A stretch of DNA of 64,000 nt from Metabacillus litoralis (GCF_020524045.1 NZ_JAIVKL010000007.1:1-64000), one strand, 5' to 3'; positions 38,577-48,951 are shown, numbered from the stretch's first letter. The notes: generated from the letters alone by a model not told the origin. Translations and numbers: made by a program.

Positions 38577-40961
38577 ATGATCCAGCGGATTAAGAGAGCT
38601 GCTGTACTAGGTTCCGGGGTTATGGGTTCTGGAATTGCAGCACATTTAGCAAACATCGGTATTCCGGTATTACTTTTAGATATTGTGCCACGTGAGTTGA
38701 ATGAAGAGGAAGTAAAAAAAGGGTTAACACTTGAAGATAAAGCTGTAAGAAATAGAATTGCGGCTACGTCAGCTCAAAAATTATTAAAACAAAAACCTGC
38801 TCCTTTAACGGATAAAAATCATATAGAACGAATTGAAGTTGGAAATTTCGAAGATGATATGCATCGTCTCTCAGACGTTGATTGGGTGATAGAAGTTGTC
38901 GTTGAGAATTTAGCTATCAAACAAAAGGTGTTTACAGAGGTTGATAAACATAGAAAAGTAGGAAGTATCATTAGTTCAAATACATCGGGAATTTCTGTTG
39001 AAGCAATGGCTGAAGGTAGATCAGAAGATTTCAGGAAACATTTTCTTGGAACACATTTTTTTAATCCTCCAAGATACTTGAAGCTATTAGAAGTCATTCC
39101 TACGAAAGACACGGATGAAAACGTCTTAGCATTTGTAAAAAAATATGGTGAGGATGTTCTTGGTAAAGGTGTTGTAGAAGCGAAGGACACACCCAATTTT
39201 ATTGCGAATCGAATTGGAACATACGGTTTATTAGTAACTGTCCAAGAAATGCTTAAAGGTGGATATAGTGTTGGTGAAGTTGACTCAATAACTGGACCAC
39301 TTATTGGCAGACCTAAAAGTGCAACGTTTAGAACGCTTGATGTTGTAGGCTTAGATACTTTTGCTCATGTAGCTAAGAATGTATATGACCAAGTGGATGG
39401 GAAAGAAAGAGAAGTATTTGAAATACCAGCACTACTGCAAAAAATGCTTGATAATGGTTGGATAGGTAGTAAAAGTGGTCAAGGATTTTATAAAAAAGAA
39501 GGTAAAACAATTTTAGAATTAAATCCTGAAACTTTTGAATATGAAGAGAAAAAGAAACTTAAAGCTGGATCTATTGAACTTGCTAAACAATCAAAAGGTT
39601 TACAGAATAAATTGAAAGCGCTTATATATTCTGAAGATCGTGCGGGAGAGTTATTAAGAGGAATTACAGTTCCTACACTTGTTTATTCTGCTGAATTGCT
39701 CGGACAAATTGCTGATGATATCGTAGCGATTGATCAGGCTATGAAGTGGGGCTTTGGTTGGGAAATTGGTCCATTTGAATTATGGGATGCAATTGGAGTG
39801 GCAAAATCCGTTGAACTTATGGAACAAAGCGGTATTGAGGTACCAGCATGGGTTATAGAAATGCTAGAAAAAGGGAATGACACGTTCTACCGTGAGGAAA
39901 ATGGTGTCTTATTCTTTTATAACAATGGAGAGTATCGACAAGTCATTCAAAACCCGAAAGTAATCAATCTTAAAACACATAAAGAAGTGAATGGAGTGAT
40001 TAAGAAAAATAGTGGAGCGAGTTTCATTGATTTAGGTGATGATGTAGCACTATTAGAATTCCATTCCCAAAGCAATGCTATTGGATTAGATATTATCCAA
40101 ATGATTAACTTTGCAGTGAATGAAGTGGAGAAAAACTACAAAGGTCTTGTCATTGGTAATCAAGGCAAAAACTTCTGTGTAGGAGCAAACCTTGGAATGA
40201 TATTGATGGAAGCACAAGATGACAATATCTATGAAATTGATATGGTTGTTCATCATTTCCAACAAGCAATGATGAAGATAAAGTATAGCGAAAAGCCAGT
40301 TGTGGCAGCACCATTTGGAATGACTCTTGGTGGAGGAGCTGAAATTTGTTTGCCAGCAAGCAGTATTCAAGCATCTAGCGAAACGTATATGGGCTTAGTA
40401 GAAGTTGGTGTAGGGCTTATTCCTGGCGGAGGAGGCAACAAAGAACTTTACATCAAACAGCTTAACAATATGCCAAAAGGAGCAGACTTTGATCTTCAAT
40501 CTGTAGCAAATAAAGTTTTTGAAACAATTGCTACAGCGAAAGTGTCAACTTCAGCAGCTGAAGCGAGAAAAAATCAATTCTTAAATAGTCATGATCATAT
40601 TAGTGTGAATGGTGACCATTTACTATATGATGCGAAGCAACGTGTCATATCTCTTCACGACAATGGCTATCAACCACCTGTTAGGAAGAAGGTTCCAGTA
40701 GTTGGTGAAACAGGATATGCCACACTACTTCTTGGTGCACAATCAATGTATTTGTCAGGATATATCTCTGAGCATGATTTGAAAATTGCTAAAAAATTAG
40801 CCTTTGTTATAGCAGGTGGAAAAGTTCCATTTGGTACAGAGGTTGATGAGCAATACTTATTAGATTTAGAAAAACAAGCATTCTTAAGTCTTGTTGCAGA
40901 AGGAAAATCACAGCAACGCATGCAACATATGCTTGTTAAGGGAAAACCGTTAAGAAACTAA
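38577..40961 (+). CDS. fadN: 3-hydroxyacyl-CoA dehydrogenase/enoyl-CoA hydratase FadN
   Basis: 794 residues, bifunctional beta-oxidation enzyme. The N-terminal NAD-binding fold is AAVLGSGVMGSGIAAHLAN (about 9-27); HAD catalytic His lies in GTHFFNPPRYLKL and SNTSGIS. A second HAD C-terminal repeat lies around 350-410. An enoyl-CoA hydratase/isomerase (crotonase) domain occupies about 480-720 with the oxyanion segments CVGANLG and PFGMTLGGGAEICL. The HAD domain precedes the ECH domain, as in B. subtilis FadN. First gene of fadN-fadA-fadE. Confidence 0.93.
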   Translation: MIQRIKRAAVLGSGVMGSGIAAHLANIGIPVLLLDIVPRELNEEEVKKGLTLEDKAVRNRIAATSAQKLLKQKPAPLTDKNHIERIEVGNFEDDMHRLSDVDWVIEVVVENLAIKQKVFTEVDKHRKVGSIISSNTSGISVEAMAEGRSEDFRKHFLGTHFFNPPRYLKLLEVIPTKDTDENVLAFVKKYGEDVLGKGVVEAKDTPNFIANRIGTYGLLVTVQEMLKGGYSVGEVDSITGPLIGRPKSATFRTLDVVGLDTFAHVAKNVYDQVDGKEREVFEIPALLQKMLDNGWIGSKSGQGFYKKEGKTILELNPETFEYEEKKKLKAGSIELAKQSKGLQNKLKALIYSEDRAGELLRGITVPTLVYSAELLGQIADDIVAIDQAMKWGFGWEIGPFELWDAIGVAKSVELMEQSGIEVPAWVIEMLEKGNDTFYREENGVLFFYNNGEYRQVIQNPKVINLKTHKEVNGVIKKNSGASFIDLGDDVALLEFHSQSNAIGLDIIQMINFAVNEVEKNYKGLVIGNQGKNFCVGANLGMILMEAQDDNIYEIDMVVHHFQQAMMKIKYSEKPVVAAPFGMTLGGGAEICLPASSIQASSETYMGLVEVGVGLIPGGGGNKELYIKQLNNMPKGADFDLQSVANKVFETIATAKVSTSAAEARKNQFLNSHDHISVNGDHLLYDAKQRVISLHDNGYQPPVRKKVPVVGETGYATLLLGAQSMYLSGYISEHDLKIAKKLAFVIAGGKVPFGTEVDEQYLLDLEKQAFLSLVAEGKSQQRMQHMLVKGKPLRN

Positions 40962-41080
40962 TCATAAAATAGATCAAACCATAAAAGGTAAGTGCAGATT
41001 GCAAGAACAACTGCATTTACCTATATCAAGAAACTAGCGAATATGCCAAATAGTAGTGAATTGAAAGGGAGGTTTGGTGA

Positions 41081-42256
41081 ATGCGTGAAGCAGTCATTGT
41101 TACAGGTGCCAGAACACCTGTAGGTAGAGCGAAAAAGGGTACATTAGCAAATGTTCGTCCTGATGATCTCGGTGCATTAGTAGTAAAAGAAACGTTGAAA
41201 AGAGCAGGGAATTATGAGGGGAATATTGATGATCTCATTATTGGATGTGCGATGCCAGAAGCTGAACAAGGTCTGAATATGGCTAGAAATATTGGTGCAT
41301 TAGCAGGACTTCCACATACAGTTCCAGCGATTACGATTAATCGTTATTGCTCTTCTGGTTTACAAAGTATAGCTTATGGAGCAGAAAAAATCATGCTAGG
41401 TAACACTGATACGGCCATAGCTGGTGGTGCAGAATCAATGAGTCTTGTGCCAATGATGGGTCACGTTGTTAGACCGAATGCAAAATTAGCTGAAGAAGCA
41501 CCAGAATATTACATGGGTATGGGACATACTGCTGAAGAAGTTGCTCGCAAGTATGGAATATCACGTGAAGAACAAGATGCATTTGCAGTAAGAAGCCACC
41601 AGAGAGCAGCTAATGCGATTAAAGAAGGAAAGTTCAGCGAAGAAATTATTTCTGTTGATGTTCCTATGAGAACAGTTGGTGAGGACCATAAGCTTCAAGA
41701 AAAGATGATTCAATTTAGTCAAGATGAAGGAGTTCGTCCAAATACAACAACAGAAGTTCTTGCAAAGTTAAAACCAGCGTTCTCAATTAAAGGCTCTGTT
41801 ACAGCAGGGAACTCATCACAAACAAGTGATGGTGCAGCAGCGGTTATGCTTATGGATCGAGAAAAAGCTCAGTCACTTGGATATCATCCGATGGTGAAAT
41901 TTCGTTCATTCGCTGTTGCTGGTGTACCACCTGAAATCATGGGAATTGGACCTGTTGCAGCCGTTCCTTTAGCACTAAAATATGCAGGGCTTCAGTTATC
42001 AGATATCGGATTATTTGAGCTAAATGAAGCATTTGCTTCACAATCCATTCAAGTTATTCGTGAGCTAGGTTTAGATGAAGATAAAGTAAATGTAAACGGT
42101 GGGGCAATTGCTCTAGGACATCCACTTGGCTGCTCTGGTGCAAAATTAACACTATCACTTATTCATGAAATGAAGCGACGTAACGAACAATTTGGGGTTG
42201 TCACAATGTGTATTGGTGGCGGAATGGGTGCTGCTGGAGTATTTGAATTACTATAA
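41081..42256 (+). CDS. fadA: Acetyl-CoA acyltransferase (3-ketoacyl-CoA thiolase) FadA
   Basis: 391 residues, thiolase cleaving 3-ketoacyl-CoA. Catalytic Cys in [10 protein letters not shown] (about 89), His in LNEAFASQS (about 348, LNEAF loop) and Cys in [16 protein letters not shown] and TMCIGGGMG. Complete length. 120 nt after fadN with no terminator. Confidence 0.94.
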   Translation: MREAVIVTGARTPVGRAKKGTLANVRPDDLGALVVKETLKRAGNYEGNIDDLIIGCAMPEAEQGLNMARNIGALAGLPHTVPAITINRYCSSGLQSIAYGAEKIMLGNTDTAIAGGAESMSLVPMMGHVVRPNAKLAEEAPEYYMGMGHTAEEVARKYGISREEQDAFAVRSHQRAANAIKEGKFSEEIISVDVPMRTVGEDHKLQEKMIQFSQDEGVRPNTTTEVLAKLKPAFSIKGSVTAGNSSQTSDGAAAVMLMDREKAQSLGYHPMVKFRSFAVAGVPPEIMGIGPVAAVPLALKYAGLQLSDIGLFELNEAFASQSIQVIRELGLDEDKVNVNGGAIALGHPLGCSGAKLTLSLIHEMKRRNEQFGVVTMCIGGGMGAAGVFELL

Positions 42257-42328
42257 TTGTAGTTTGAAAGTTTAGAAGCTTTAAAAATATACCGAATATA
42301 CACTTATAATGAAAATGGGGGAATTATC

Positions 42329-44113
42329 ATGGCAAAAACAACTGATTCAGTTATTAAAGGTGGTAGCTTTTTAATAGAAGATGTTTCATATGATCGAATT
42401 TTCACACCAGAGGATTTCACAGACGAGCATAAAATGATTGCAAAAACAACAGAGGATTTTGTTGTAAATGAAGTACTTCCACATCTTGAAGATATTGAAA
42501 ATCATCAATTTGATAAATCAGTTAAGCTTTTAAAGCAAGCTGGGGAATTAGGTTTATTAGGAGCAGATGTACCAGAAGAATATGGTGGATTTGGACTTGA
42601 TAAAATTAGTTCAGCATTAATTACTGAAAAAATCTCACGTGGCGGAAGTTTTTCATTATCATTTGGAGCACATGTTGGTATTGGTTCACTTCCTATCGTG
42701 TTATTTGGTAATGAAGAGCAAAAACAAAAATATCTTCCTGGTTTAGCTTCTGGTGAATTGCTTGCAGCTTACGCCTTAACAGAACCAAACTCAGGTTCTG
42801 ATGCATTAGGAGCAAGAGCGACTGCAAAATTAAATGCAGAGGGAACACACTATGTGTTAAATGGAGAAAAGCAGTGGATTACAAACTCAGGGTTTGCTGA
42901 TGTATTTGTTGTTTATGCAAAGGTAGATGGTGAGCATTTCTCAGCATTTATTGTTGAAAAAGAATATTCAGGTGTATCAACAGGACCTGAGGAAAAGAAA
43001 ATGGGGATTAAAGGATCTTCAACAAGAACACTTATTTTAGAAGATGCTCTTGTTCCAAAAGAAAATCTATTAGGTGAGCTTGGAAAAGGCCATGTTATCG
43101 CATTTAATATCTTAAACATTGGTCGTTACAAATTAGCTGTTGGCACAATTGGTGGATCTAAACGCATCATTGATGTTTCAGTTCAATATGCAAATCAACG
43201 TCAACAATTTAAAACACCAATCTCAAGCTTTTCTTTAATTCAAGAAAAACTAGCAAATATGGCAGCTCAAACTTATGCAATGGAAAGCTCTGTATATCGC
43301 ACAGTTGGTTTATTTGAAGATCGAATGAGCCGTTTAACAGATGAAGAAATAAAAGATGGAAAAGAAGTAGCAAATTCGATCGCTGAGTATGCTATTGAAT
43401 GTTCTCTAAATAAAGTGTTTGGATCTGAGACTTTAGATTATGTTGTAGATGAAGGTGTTCAAATTCATGGTGGCTATGGATTTATGGCTGAATATGAAGT
43501 AGAACGTGTTTACAGAGATTCACGTATTAATCGTATTTTCGAAGGAACAAATGAAATTAACCGCTTATTAGTTCCAGGAACATATTTACGTAAAGCGATG
43601 AAAGGTGAACTACCATTATTCCAAAAAGCACAAAGCTTACAAGAAGAATTAATGATGCTTATGCCTGAAGAGGTAGGAGATGGAACTCTAGAGCAAGAAA
43701 AATATTTATTGAAAAACGCAAAGAAAATCGGAGTGTTAATTGCTGGTTTAGCTGCACAAAAATATGGAAAAGAACTACAAAAAGAACAAGAAATTTTAGT
43801 GAATATCGCTGACATTGTTAGCAATATTTATGCTATGGAATCTGCCATTCTCCGTACAGAAAAGGCTATTAACAAATCAGGAGAAGCAAAAAATCAACAA
43901 AAATTACTATATACACAAGTATATTGCCAAGAAGCATTCAATGAAATTGAAGCACATGCAAAAGAATCATTAATTGCAATCGAATCTGGAGATTCATTAC
44001 GTATGATGATGTCAGCATTAAGAAAATTCACTAGACATACACCAATTAATGTGATTGGAAAGAAAAGAGAAATCGCAACAGCGCTTATTGAGAAGAATGC
44101 CTATTTAGCATAA
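42329..44113 (+). CDS. fadE: Acyl-CoA dehydrogenase FadE
   Basis: 594 residues, FAD enzyme for the first step of beta-oxidation. ACAD N, middle (YALTEPNSGSDALG, KQWITNSGFAD) and C-terminal domains. The catalytic Glu is in the YGFMAEYEVERVYRDSRI segment near 410, with FEGTNEINRLLV following. An extra C-terminal helical domain of about 150 residues makes it longer than ordinary ACADs, like B. subtilis FadE and VLCAD-type enzymes. Last gene of the operon, followed by a terminator. Confidence 0.94.
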   Translation: MAKTTDSVIKGGSFLIEDVSYDRIFTPEDFTDEHKMIAKTTEDFVVNEVLPHLEDIENHQFDKSVKLLKQAGELGLLGADVPEEYGGFGLDKISSALITEKISRGGSFSLSFGAHVGIGSLPIVLFGNEEQKQKYLPGLASGELLAAYALTEPNSGSDALGARATAKLNAEGTHYVLNGEKQWITNSGFADVFVVYAKVDGEHFSAFIVEKEYSGVSTGPEEKKMGIKGSSTRTLILEDALVPKENLLGELGKGHVIAFNILNIGRYKLAVGTIGGSKRIIDVSVQYANQRQQFKTPISSFSLIQEKLANMAAQTYAMESSVYRTVGLFEDRMSRLTDEEIKDGKEVANSIAEYAIECSLNKVFGSETLDYVVDEGVQIHGGYGFMAEYEVERVYRDSRINRIFEGTNEINRLLVPGTYLRKAMKGELPLFQKAQSLQEELMMLMPEEVGDGTLEQEKYLLKNAKKIGVLIAGLAAQKYGKELQKEQEILVNIADIVSNIYAMESAILRTEKAINKSGEAKNQQKLLYTQVYCQEAFNEIEAHAKESLIAIESGDSLRMMMSALRKFTRHTPINVIGKKREIATALIEKNAYLA

Positions 44114-44131
44114 ACAAAAGAAATATTGATG

Positions 44132-44158
44132 AAAAGGCTGATGAAAGTCAGCCTTTTT
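44132..44158 (+). terminator. Terminator of the fad operon
   Basis: AAAAGGCTGA pairs with TCAGCCTTTT around a 6-nt loop, with T residues after it. Confidence 0.9.
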
Positions 44159-44417
44159 GTTTTGGTAAGGTAAAAATGATAACTTTTGTGCGTATTTTTG
44201 GTGTGTTCACTTCAGCAACCAGATTCTAAAGGTCCTACCTAGGTGATAATGCGCGCCCCTTTTAGAGACTGAAGGGAGAAGTGTGACCACAATCTGAAAT
44301 TATCAGATGAGTTTGCTTAATATTAGTATGAAGATGAGCATTTCTAATTAGGATTATATAATTGATTATGATAAGATTAAATGTAAAGTATTTTAAAGAA
44401 TAGGTGGTGAAATGGGG
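44159..44417. other. Intergenic stretch with no gene seen
   Basis: Contains a small GC-rich patch (GGTCCTACCTAGGTGATAATGCGCGCCCC near 44231-44259, given by its ends) of the intergenic-repeat type, then AT-rich leader of yusI. Confidence 0.4.
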
Positions 44418-44777
44418 ATGTCTTTAGAATTTTACTGGTACCCAAAATGTGGTACATGTCGAAAAGCTAAAAAGTGGTTAGAAGATCAAAATATTGAAGT
44501 AAATGAAGTACATATTGTTGAGAATCCACCTAGTAAGGAAGAATTAAGTTCAATTTACAAAAAAAGTGGATTGGAAATAAAAAAGTTTTTTAATACAAGT
44601 GGACAAAAATATCGCCAACTTGGTCTCAAAGATAAACTCGCTACAATGACTGAAGAAGAAATGCTTGAACTTTTATCTTCAGATGGCATGCTTATTAAAC
44701 GACCAATTACTGTTGGAGAAAATCGTGTTACTGTTGGTTTTAAAGAAGAGCAGTTTGAAGAAGCTTGGACAAAATAA
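44418..44777 (+). CDS. yusI: ArsC/Spx-family protein YusI
   Basis: 119-121 residues. Thioredoxin-like ArsC/Spx fold with redox motif PKCGTCRKA (about 8-16), i.e. CxxC as in Spx rather than a lone arsenate-reductase Cys. RPITV and FKEEQFEEAW occur at the C-terminus. The RNA-polymerase-binding residues of Spx are not obvious. Role unknown. Two ATGs 6 nt apart; the second has the better spacing from AGGTGG. Confidence 0.85.
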   Translation: MSLEFYWYPKCGTCRKAKKWLEDQNIEVNEVHIVENPPSKEELSSIYKKSGLEIKKFFNTSGQKYRQLGLKDKLATMTEEEMLELLSSDGMLIKRPITVGENRVTVGFKEEQFEEAWTK

Positions 44778-45008
44778 TAAGTTCTTCTAAAGATTGTTGT
44801 TTGAATGAAATCAATCATTTGCATACATGATCTAAACAACAAAATTTATTGTAACTCCCAAATCATAAGATAATTCTTGCATAGTTTGTTATAAACTGGT
44901 ACAACAATAGTGATTATCTCAAAAAGATCAGTTATTGGTACTAGTCTTTATACATTGATGATTAACATTAAATTTTAAAAATTTCTTTTCAAACTAGGAG
45001 GTAATAGT

Positions 45009-45392
45009 ATGAACACACCAAAAGAACTTCGTTATTCAGAAGAACATGAGTGGGTAAAAGTAGAAGGAGAAAAGGTACGTATCGGTATTACAGATTTTGC
45101 ACAATCTGAATTAGGTGATATCGTCTTTGTTGAATTGCCAGAGGTTGGAGATGAAATTCAAGCGGACGAGCCATTTGGAAGTGTTGAATCTGTTAAAACA
45201 GTTTCTGAACTTTATGCACCGATTAGTGGTAAAGTTGTTGAAATCAATGAGGATCTTGATGATAGTCCAGAATTTGTTAACGAATCTCCTTATGAAAAGG
45301 CTTGGATGATTGTTATTGAACCAACAAATGCATCAGATGTTGATAGCTTAATGACTGCTGAACAATATGTTGAAATGACAAAAGAAGACTAA
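45009..45392 (+). CDS. gcvH: Glycine cleavage system H protein
   Basis: 127 residues, lipoyl carrier. The lipoylated Lys is in [17 protein letters not shown] near residue 63. In Bacillus GcvH is also the entry point of lipoate biosynthesis and transfer. Other gcv genes are not adjacent, as in B. subtilis. TAGGAGG precedes the ATG. Confidence 0.95.
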   Translation: MNTPKELRYSEEHEWVKVEGEKVRIGITDFAQSELGDIVFVELPEVGDEIQADEPFGSVESVKTVSELYAPISGKVVEINEDLDDSPEFVNESPYEKAWMIVIEPTNASDVDSLMTAEQYVEMTKED

Positions 45393-45416
45393 ATTAGCAT
45401 GATGTAATGTAATTAT

Positions 45417-45449
45417 GGACACCCTACTAGTAGGTAAAGGAGGGTGTCC
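45417..45449 (+). promoter_or_regulatory. Hairpin occluding the yusG ribosome binding site
   Basis: GGACACCCT (45417-45425) is the exact complement of AGGGTGTCC (45441-45449). The Shine-Dalgarno AAAGGAGG (45437-45444) is partly in the 3' arm, and the ATG follows 2 nt later. A competing inner palindrome CCTACTAGTAGG (45423-45434) could free the site. There is no T-run, so this is not a terminator. Confidence 0.7.
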
Positions 45450-45451
45450 AT

Positions 45452-45688
45452 ATGTCTATAGAAAAAAAACACTTAGATATTACTGACAGAGTTGTAGGTA
45501 AGTTTGGTGAAGGACAATTAAATCTTTATCTTGAAAAAGAGAAAATTGGCCAAATGGTAGCTGAAAATGACTATGACTTAAAGCAAGGCTATGTTTTTGA
45601 TAACAGTCGTTTTTATCAAATTGCAGATGTTCTTACAGGGAAAGATAAAAAATACGTTGATTGTGATTACGATAACGGTTGGTGTTAG
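45452..45688 (+). CDS. yusG: YusG family protein (DUF2553)
   Basis: 78 residues, soluble, compact beta-type sequence with Asp/Tyr/Cys at the end (VDCDYDNGWC). Found after gcvH in Bacillus. Function unknown. Translation may be controlled by the start-site hairpin. Confidence 0.8.
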   Translation: MSIEKKHLDITDRVVGKFGEGQLNLYLEKEKIGQMVAENDYDLKQGYVFDNSRFYQIADVLTGKDKKYVDCDYDNGWC

Positions 45689-45718
45689 GCAGTGGGGATT
45701 ATTTTCCACTGCTCTTTT
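45689..45718 (+). terminator. Terminator after yusG
   Basis: GCAGTGG pairs with CCACTGC, then TCTTTTTG. Confidence 0.85.
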
Positions 45719-45910
45719 TGCACTATTTTGATTAAACACCAAACGATATTTGGTTCTTTTTATAGTATTTACAAGCCATTATAATAAAAATGTGGTCGTT
45801 TCTAGATGTTTTTATCAATTTACTTATAAAAACATTTAAATAAAGGGAAACAACCTCGACAAATCGAATAGAGTATAGAAAGATTCTTTACTAAAAAACA
45901 GGTGATGCAC

Positions 45911-46258
45911 ATGTCGTTAGTTGAGGTTGAAAAAGTTTTAATTGTTGAAGGGAAATCTGATAAAAAGAAAGTATTAAACGTACTAAATGAACCCATTGAG
46001 ATCATTTGTACTAATGGAACAATAAGTTTATCAAAAATGGATGAATTAATTGATGAATTACTGTTAAAGGATGTTTATATTTTAGTTGACGCAGATGATG
46101 CAGGAGATCGACTTCGCAAACAATTTAAAAGAGAATTCCCAGAAGCATCACATATCTATATTGATAGAACTTATCGAGAGGTTGCGACAGCACCGGATCA
46201 TCATGTTGCTTCTGTATTGCTTAGTGCTAATATCGATGTTGATGCAAAATTTCTTTAG
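45911..46258 (+). CDS. yusF: Toprim-domain protein YusF
   Basis: 115 residues, essentially one Toprim domain: Glu in LIVEGKSDKKKV (about 11-22) and the DxD motif in VDADDAGDRLRK (about 60-71). Small Toprim proteins of this kind resemble RNase M5 and primase catalytic cores; B. subtilis yusF is uncharacterised. The ATG at 45911 is chosen with AGGTGA upstream. Confidence 0.82.
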   Translation: MSLVEVEKVLIVEGKSDKKKVLNVLNEPIEIICTNGTISLSKMDELIDELLLKDVYILVDADDAGDRLRKQFKREFPEASHIYIDRTYREVATAPDHHVASVLLSANIDVDAKFL

Positions 46259-46281
46259 AAAGGTGAATAACATTTACCGCA

Positions 46282-46584
46282 ATGATTGAATGGAATGAAA
46301 AACAACTTATTATTAATAAAAATGGAATCATGATTATGTATTTGTACACACCAATGTGTGGAACATGCCAAGTAGCTAGAAAAATGTTGACTGTTGTAGA
46401 AGAACTTGTTCAATTCAACATTTATTCAGTAAATCTTAATTTTTTTCCTAATGAAGCAAAGGAATTGGGGATTGAAAGTGTACCATGTTTGCTTGTGTAT
46501 AAAGAAGGAATTCTCAAGGAAAAGGTATATGCTTTTCAATCTGTCGGATATTTACATGACTTGTTAAAGCAATATCAGAGTTAA
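46282..46584 (+). CDS. yusE: Thioredoxin-like protein YusE
   Basis: 100 residues, thioredoxin fold with CxxC as MCGTCQVA near 28-31 and the cis-Pro segment ESVPCLLVY. No signal peptide, so cytosolic. Follows yusF by 23 nt. Confidence 0.83.
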   Translation: MIEWNEKQLIINKNGIMIMYLYTPMCGTCQVARKMLTVVEELVQFNIYSVNLNFFPNEAKELGIESVPCLLVYKEGILKEKVYAFQSVGYLHDLLKQYQS

Positions 46585-46708
46585 ACTGACATATTTCCCC
46601 GGGAATATTTATACTATGGGCAGAAACTGTCGACTTATTTATAAAGGGTTTCTTCAATATTAAATGAAGTTATAATATATAGCTTTATTATTATTGGGGG
46701 GATCCTTT

Positions 46709-47029
46709 TTGAATATCAATACGTTTATTGAAAATATAAATAGAAAAAAGTATGTGTTATCAACATTACTGAAACAAGCTTTTACTATGGAAATAAAATC
46801 TACACAAAACAATTTAACTCATTATATTGAATTCACAAGTAATGGAGCGAAGGTAGTAAAAACTATACCTATAAACGTTGATTTTTATATTGAAGGATCA
46901 GAATCATACATAGATGACGTTTTAATGAATAAAACAAGTTTAAAGCAGATGATATCATTTGGAGAAATTAAAATAAAAGGATCTTACCGAAGTTTTTTAA
47001 AGGTTGATGCAATGTTGAAACTTAGCTGA
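46709..47029 (+). CDS. yusD: YusD-like protein, SCP2-sterol-transfer-like
   Basis: About 106 residues. IEFTSNGAKVVKTIPINVDFYIEGSES and KTSLKQMISFGEIKIKGSYR (each given in part) are the pattern of SCP-2-like lipid-binding domains. The TTG at 46709 with GGGGGG upstream is preferred to a longer in-frame start inside that site. Last gene before a dispersed repeat. Confidence 0.7.
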   Translation: MNINTFIENINRKKYVLSTLLKQAFTMEIKSTQNNLTHYIEFTSNGAKVVKTIPINVDFYIEGSESYIDDVLMNKTSLKQMISFGEIKIKGSYRSFLKVDAMLKLS

Positions 47030-47035
47030 ATAATA

Positions 47036-47376
47036 AGGCTATTTTAAAGCTTAAGGTTGATTATTAACTCTTTGTTGATTGGACTTAAATATATAAAGAC
47101 CCCTGCTCAGAGATAATTGTCGAATAGATAAACCACAGGCGCTAGCGCCGAGGATGCTTCAGGACTTAGGAAGAATTGTCCTTATTCTTTCCTATGCCCT
47201 TCATCGGCTCAATGACGACCATTTCCTCATGATCTCTCCTTACTTATGTCCTTACTTAGTCCTTCATCAGTCCGATGACGGACTTTTCACAGGAGCTTTC
47301 CCATGCTTATGTCCCTCATCAGTCCGATGACGATCTTTTTCTCGGACTTTGGTAATCATCAATAAAGGTTAAAATA
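47036..47376. repeat. GC-rich intergenic repeat, fullest copy
   Basis: About 340 bp, ends inverted (GGCTATTTTAAAGCTTAAGG...TTGATTATTA at left; TAATCATCAATAAAGG...AAAATAGCC at right). The interior has ACCCCTGC, then internal repeats of TCAGTCCGATGACG (47267-47325) and CTTACTTATGTCC-like units. No ORF. From 47377 to 47500 nothing distinctive is seen. Confidence 0.7.
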
Positions 47377-47509
47377 GCCTAAAATAAAGAACTTTAATAA
47401 ATGGGTATCTATTAAAAGGAATTTGACATTGCTACATTCTCAAGAATATAGATCAAGAATTTCAAACAAACATTAACGCCTATAAATAGCATAAAAAGTA
47501 AAACTTAGT

Positions 47510-47537
47510 TTGGACATAAAGAAGGAAATCATATAAT
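47510..47537 (+). promoter_or_regulatory. Promoter of metY
   Basis: TTGGAC (47510-47515), 16-nt spacer and TATAAT (47532-47537), about 100 nt before the start codon. No SAM riboswitch is present in this leader. Confidence 0.6.
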
Positions 47538-47637
47538 ATTAAAGTAGTCTGAATAGACAGAATCTTACATACTTTTAATCTCTACAACATAACAGACAGA
47601 TATCATTTTCTTTACTATCTATATGGGAGGAATTCAT

Positions 47638-48951
47638 ATGTCAGAAAAGCAGTATCGCCCTGAAACCGTTACAATTCATGGTGGGTTAAAGAAAGATTCC
47701 ATGACAGGAGCAAGATCTGTACCTATTTATCAATCTAACGCTTATTTGTTTGACAATACAGAACACGCAGCGAATTTATTTGGATTAAAAGAGCCTGGAT
47801 ACATATACACAAGAATTCATAATCCAACATCAACTGTTTTTGAGGAACGAATTGCTCAACTTGAGGGTGGAGTTGGAAGCTTAGCAGTAGCAAGTGGAAT
47901 GGCAGCGATTACACTTTCGATATTAAATATCGCAGGTGCAGGAGATGAAATTGTTTCTGCATCAACATTATATGGAGGAACATATAATTTATTTGCTAAC
48001 ACTTTACCTAAGTATGGAATACGCACGAATTTTGTAGATCCAAAAAACCCTGAAAATTTTAGGTCTGCGATCACTCCAAATACTAAAGCCATTTTTGCCG
48101 AAACAATCGGAAATCCTAGTTTAGATGTTTTAGATATTGAGGCAGTTGCTGCTATTGCACATGAAGCAGGTATACCTTTAATTGTTGATAATACGTTTGC
48201 AACACCATATCTTTGCAGACCAATTGAACATGGCGCTGACATCGTCGTGCATTCTGCTACTAAATGGTTACTAGGAAATGGGACAACTCTTGGTGGAATA
48301 ATTGTAGACGGAGGAAAATTCGACTGGAATAGTCCGAAGTTTCCTGGGTTTACAACTCCAGATCCAAGTTATCATGATTTAGTGTATGCTGATGCTTTAG
48401 GTGAACAAGCATATATTGTTAAAGCAAGAGTTCAATTATTAAGAGATTTAGGACCTGCTATTAGTCCATATAATTCGTTTCAATTTACTCTTGGCCTAGA
48501 AACACTGCATGTGAGAATGAAGGAACATGTTTCAAACGCGAGAAAAATGGTGGAATATTTAGAGCAACACCCGGCCGTTGAATGGGTGCTATACCCAGAA
48601 AATGAAAACCATCCTGCTAAGGATTTAGCTACAAAATATCTTCCTAAAGGCGCAGGTTCAGTCATCGTATTTGGTATTAAAGGTGGAAGAGAATCAGGTG
48701 CTTCCGTAATTAACAATATTGAACTATGGTCACACGTAGCAAATGTTGGTGATGCAAAAAGTTTAATTATCCATCCTGCGAGTACAACACATCAGCAATT
48801 AAGTGAAGAAGATCTGAAAAAATCAGGCGTTACTGAAGACTTAATTCGATTGTCAGTTGGAATTGAACATATTCAGGATTTAATTGAAGACTTAGATCAA
48901 GCTATTTTTAAAGCAACAGGTGTAAAGGGGTTAGAACAGGTACATTCATAA
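47638..48951 (+). CDS. metY: O-acetylhomoserine sulfhydrylase (aminocarboxypropyltransferase)
   Basis: 437 residues, PLP enzyme of the Cys/Met metabolism family, making homocysteine (or methionine) from O-acetylhomoserine and sulfide or methanethiol. The PLP Lys is in [14 protein letters not shown] near residue 209; YTRIHNPT near 59-66; SGMAAI loop. The length of about 430, longer than cystathionine synthases and lyases (about 380), favours MetY. The ATG at 47638 with GGGAGG is chosen. Adjacent to metNPQ, so methionine supply is grouped here. A terminator follows. Confidence 0.92.
   Translation: MSEKQYRPETVTIHGGLKKDSMTGARSVPIYQSNAYLFDNTEHAANLFGLKEPGYIYTRIHNPTSTVFEERIAQLEGGVGSLAVASGMAAITLSILNIAGAGDEIVSASTLYGGTYNLFANTLPKYGIRTNFVDPKNPENFRSAITPNTKAIFAETIGNPSLDVLDIEAVAAIAHEAGIPLIVDNTFATPYLCRPIEHGADIVVHSATKWLLGNGTTLGGIIVDGGKFDWNSPKFPGFTTPDPSYHDLVYADALGEQAYIVKARVQLLRDLGPAISPYNSFQFTLGLETLHVRMKEHVSNARKMVEYLEQHPAVEWVLYPENENHPAKDLATKYLPKGAGSVIVFGIKGGRESGASVINNIELWSHVANVGDAKSLIIHPASTTHQQLSEEDLKKSGVTEDLIRLSVGIEHIQDLIEDLDQAIFKATGVKGLEQVHS

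Noticed and set aside
47400-47637. SAM riboswitch upstream of metY
   Set aside because: No AGAGGTGGAGGGA or GAAACCCGGCAACC blocks; only an ordinary promoter is present.
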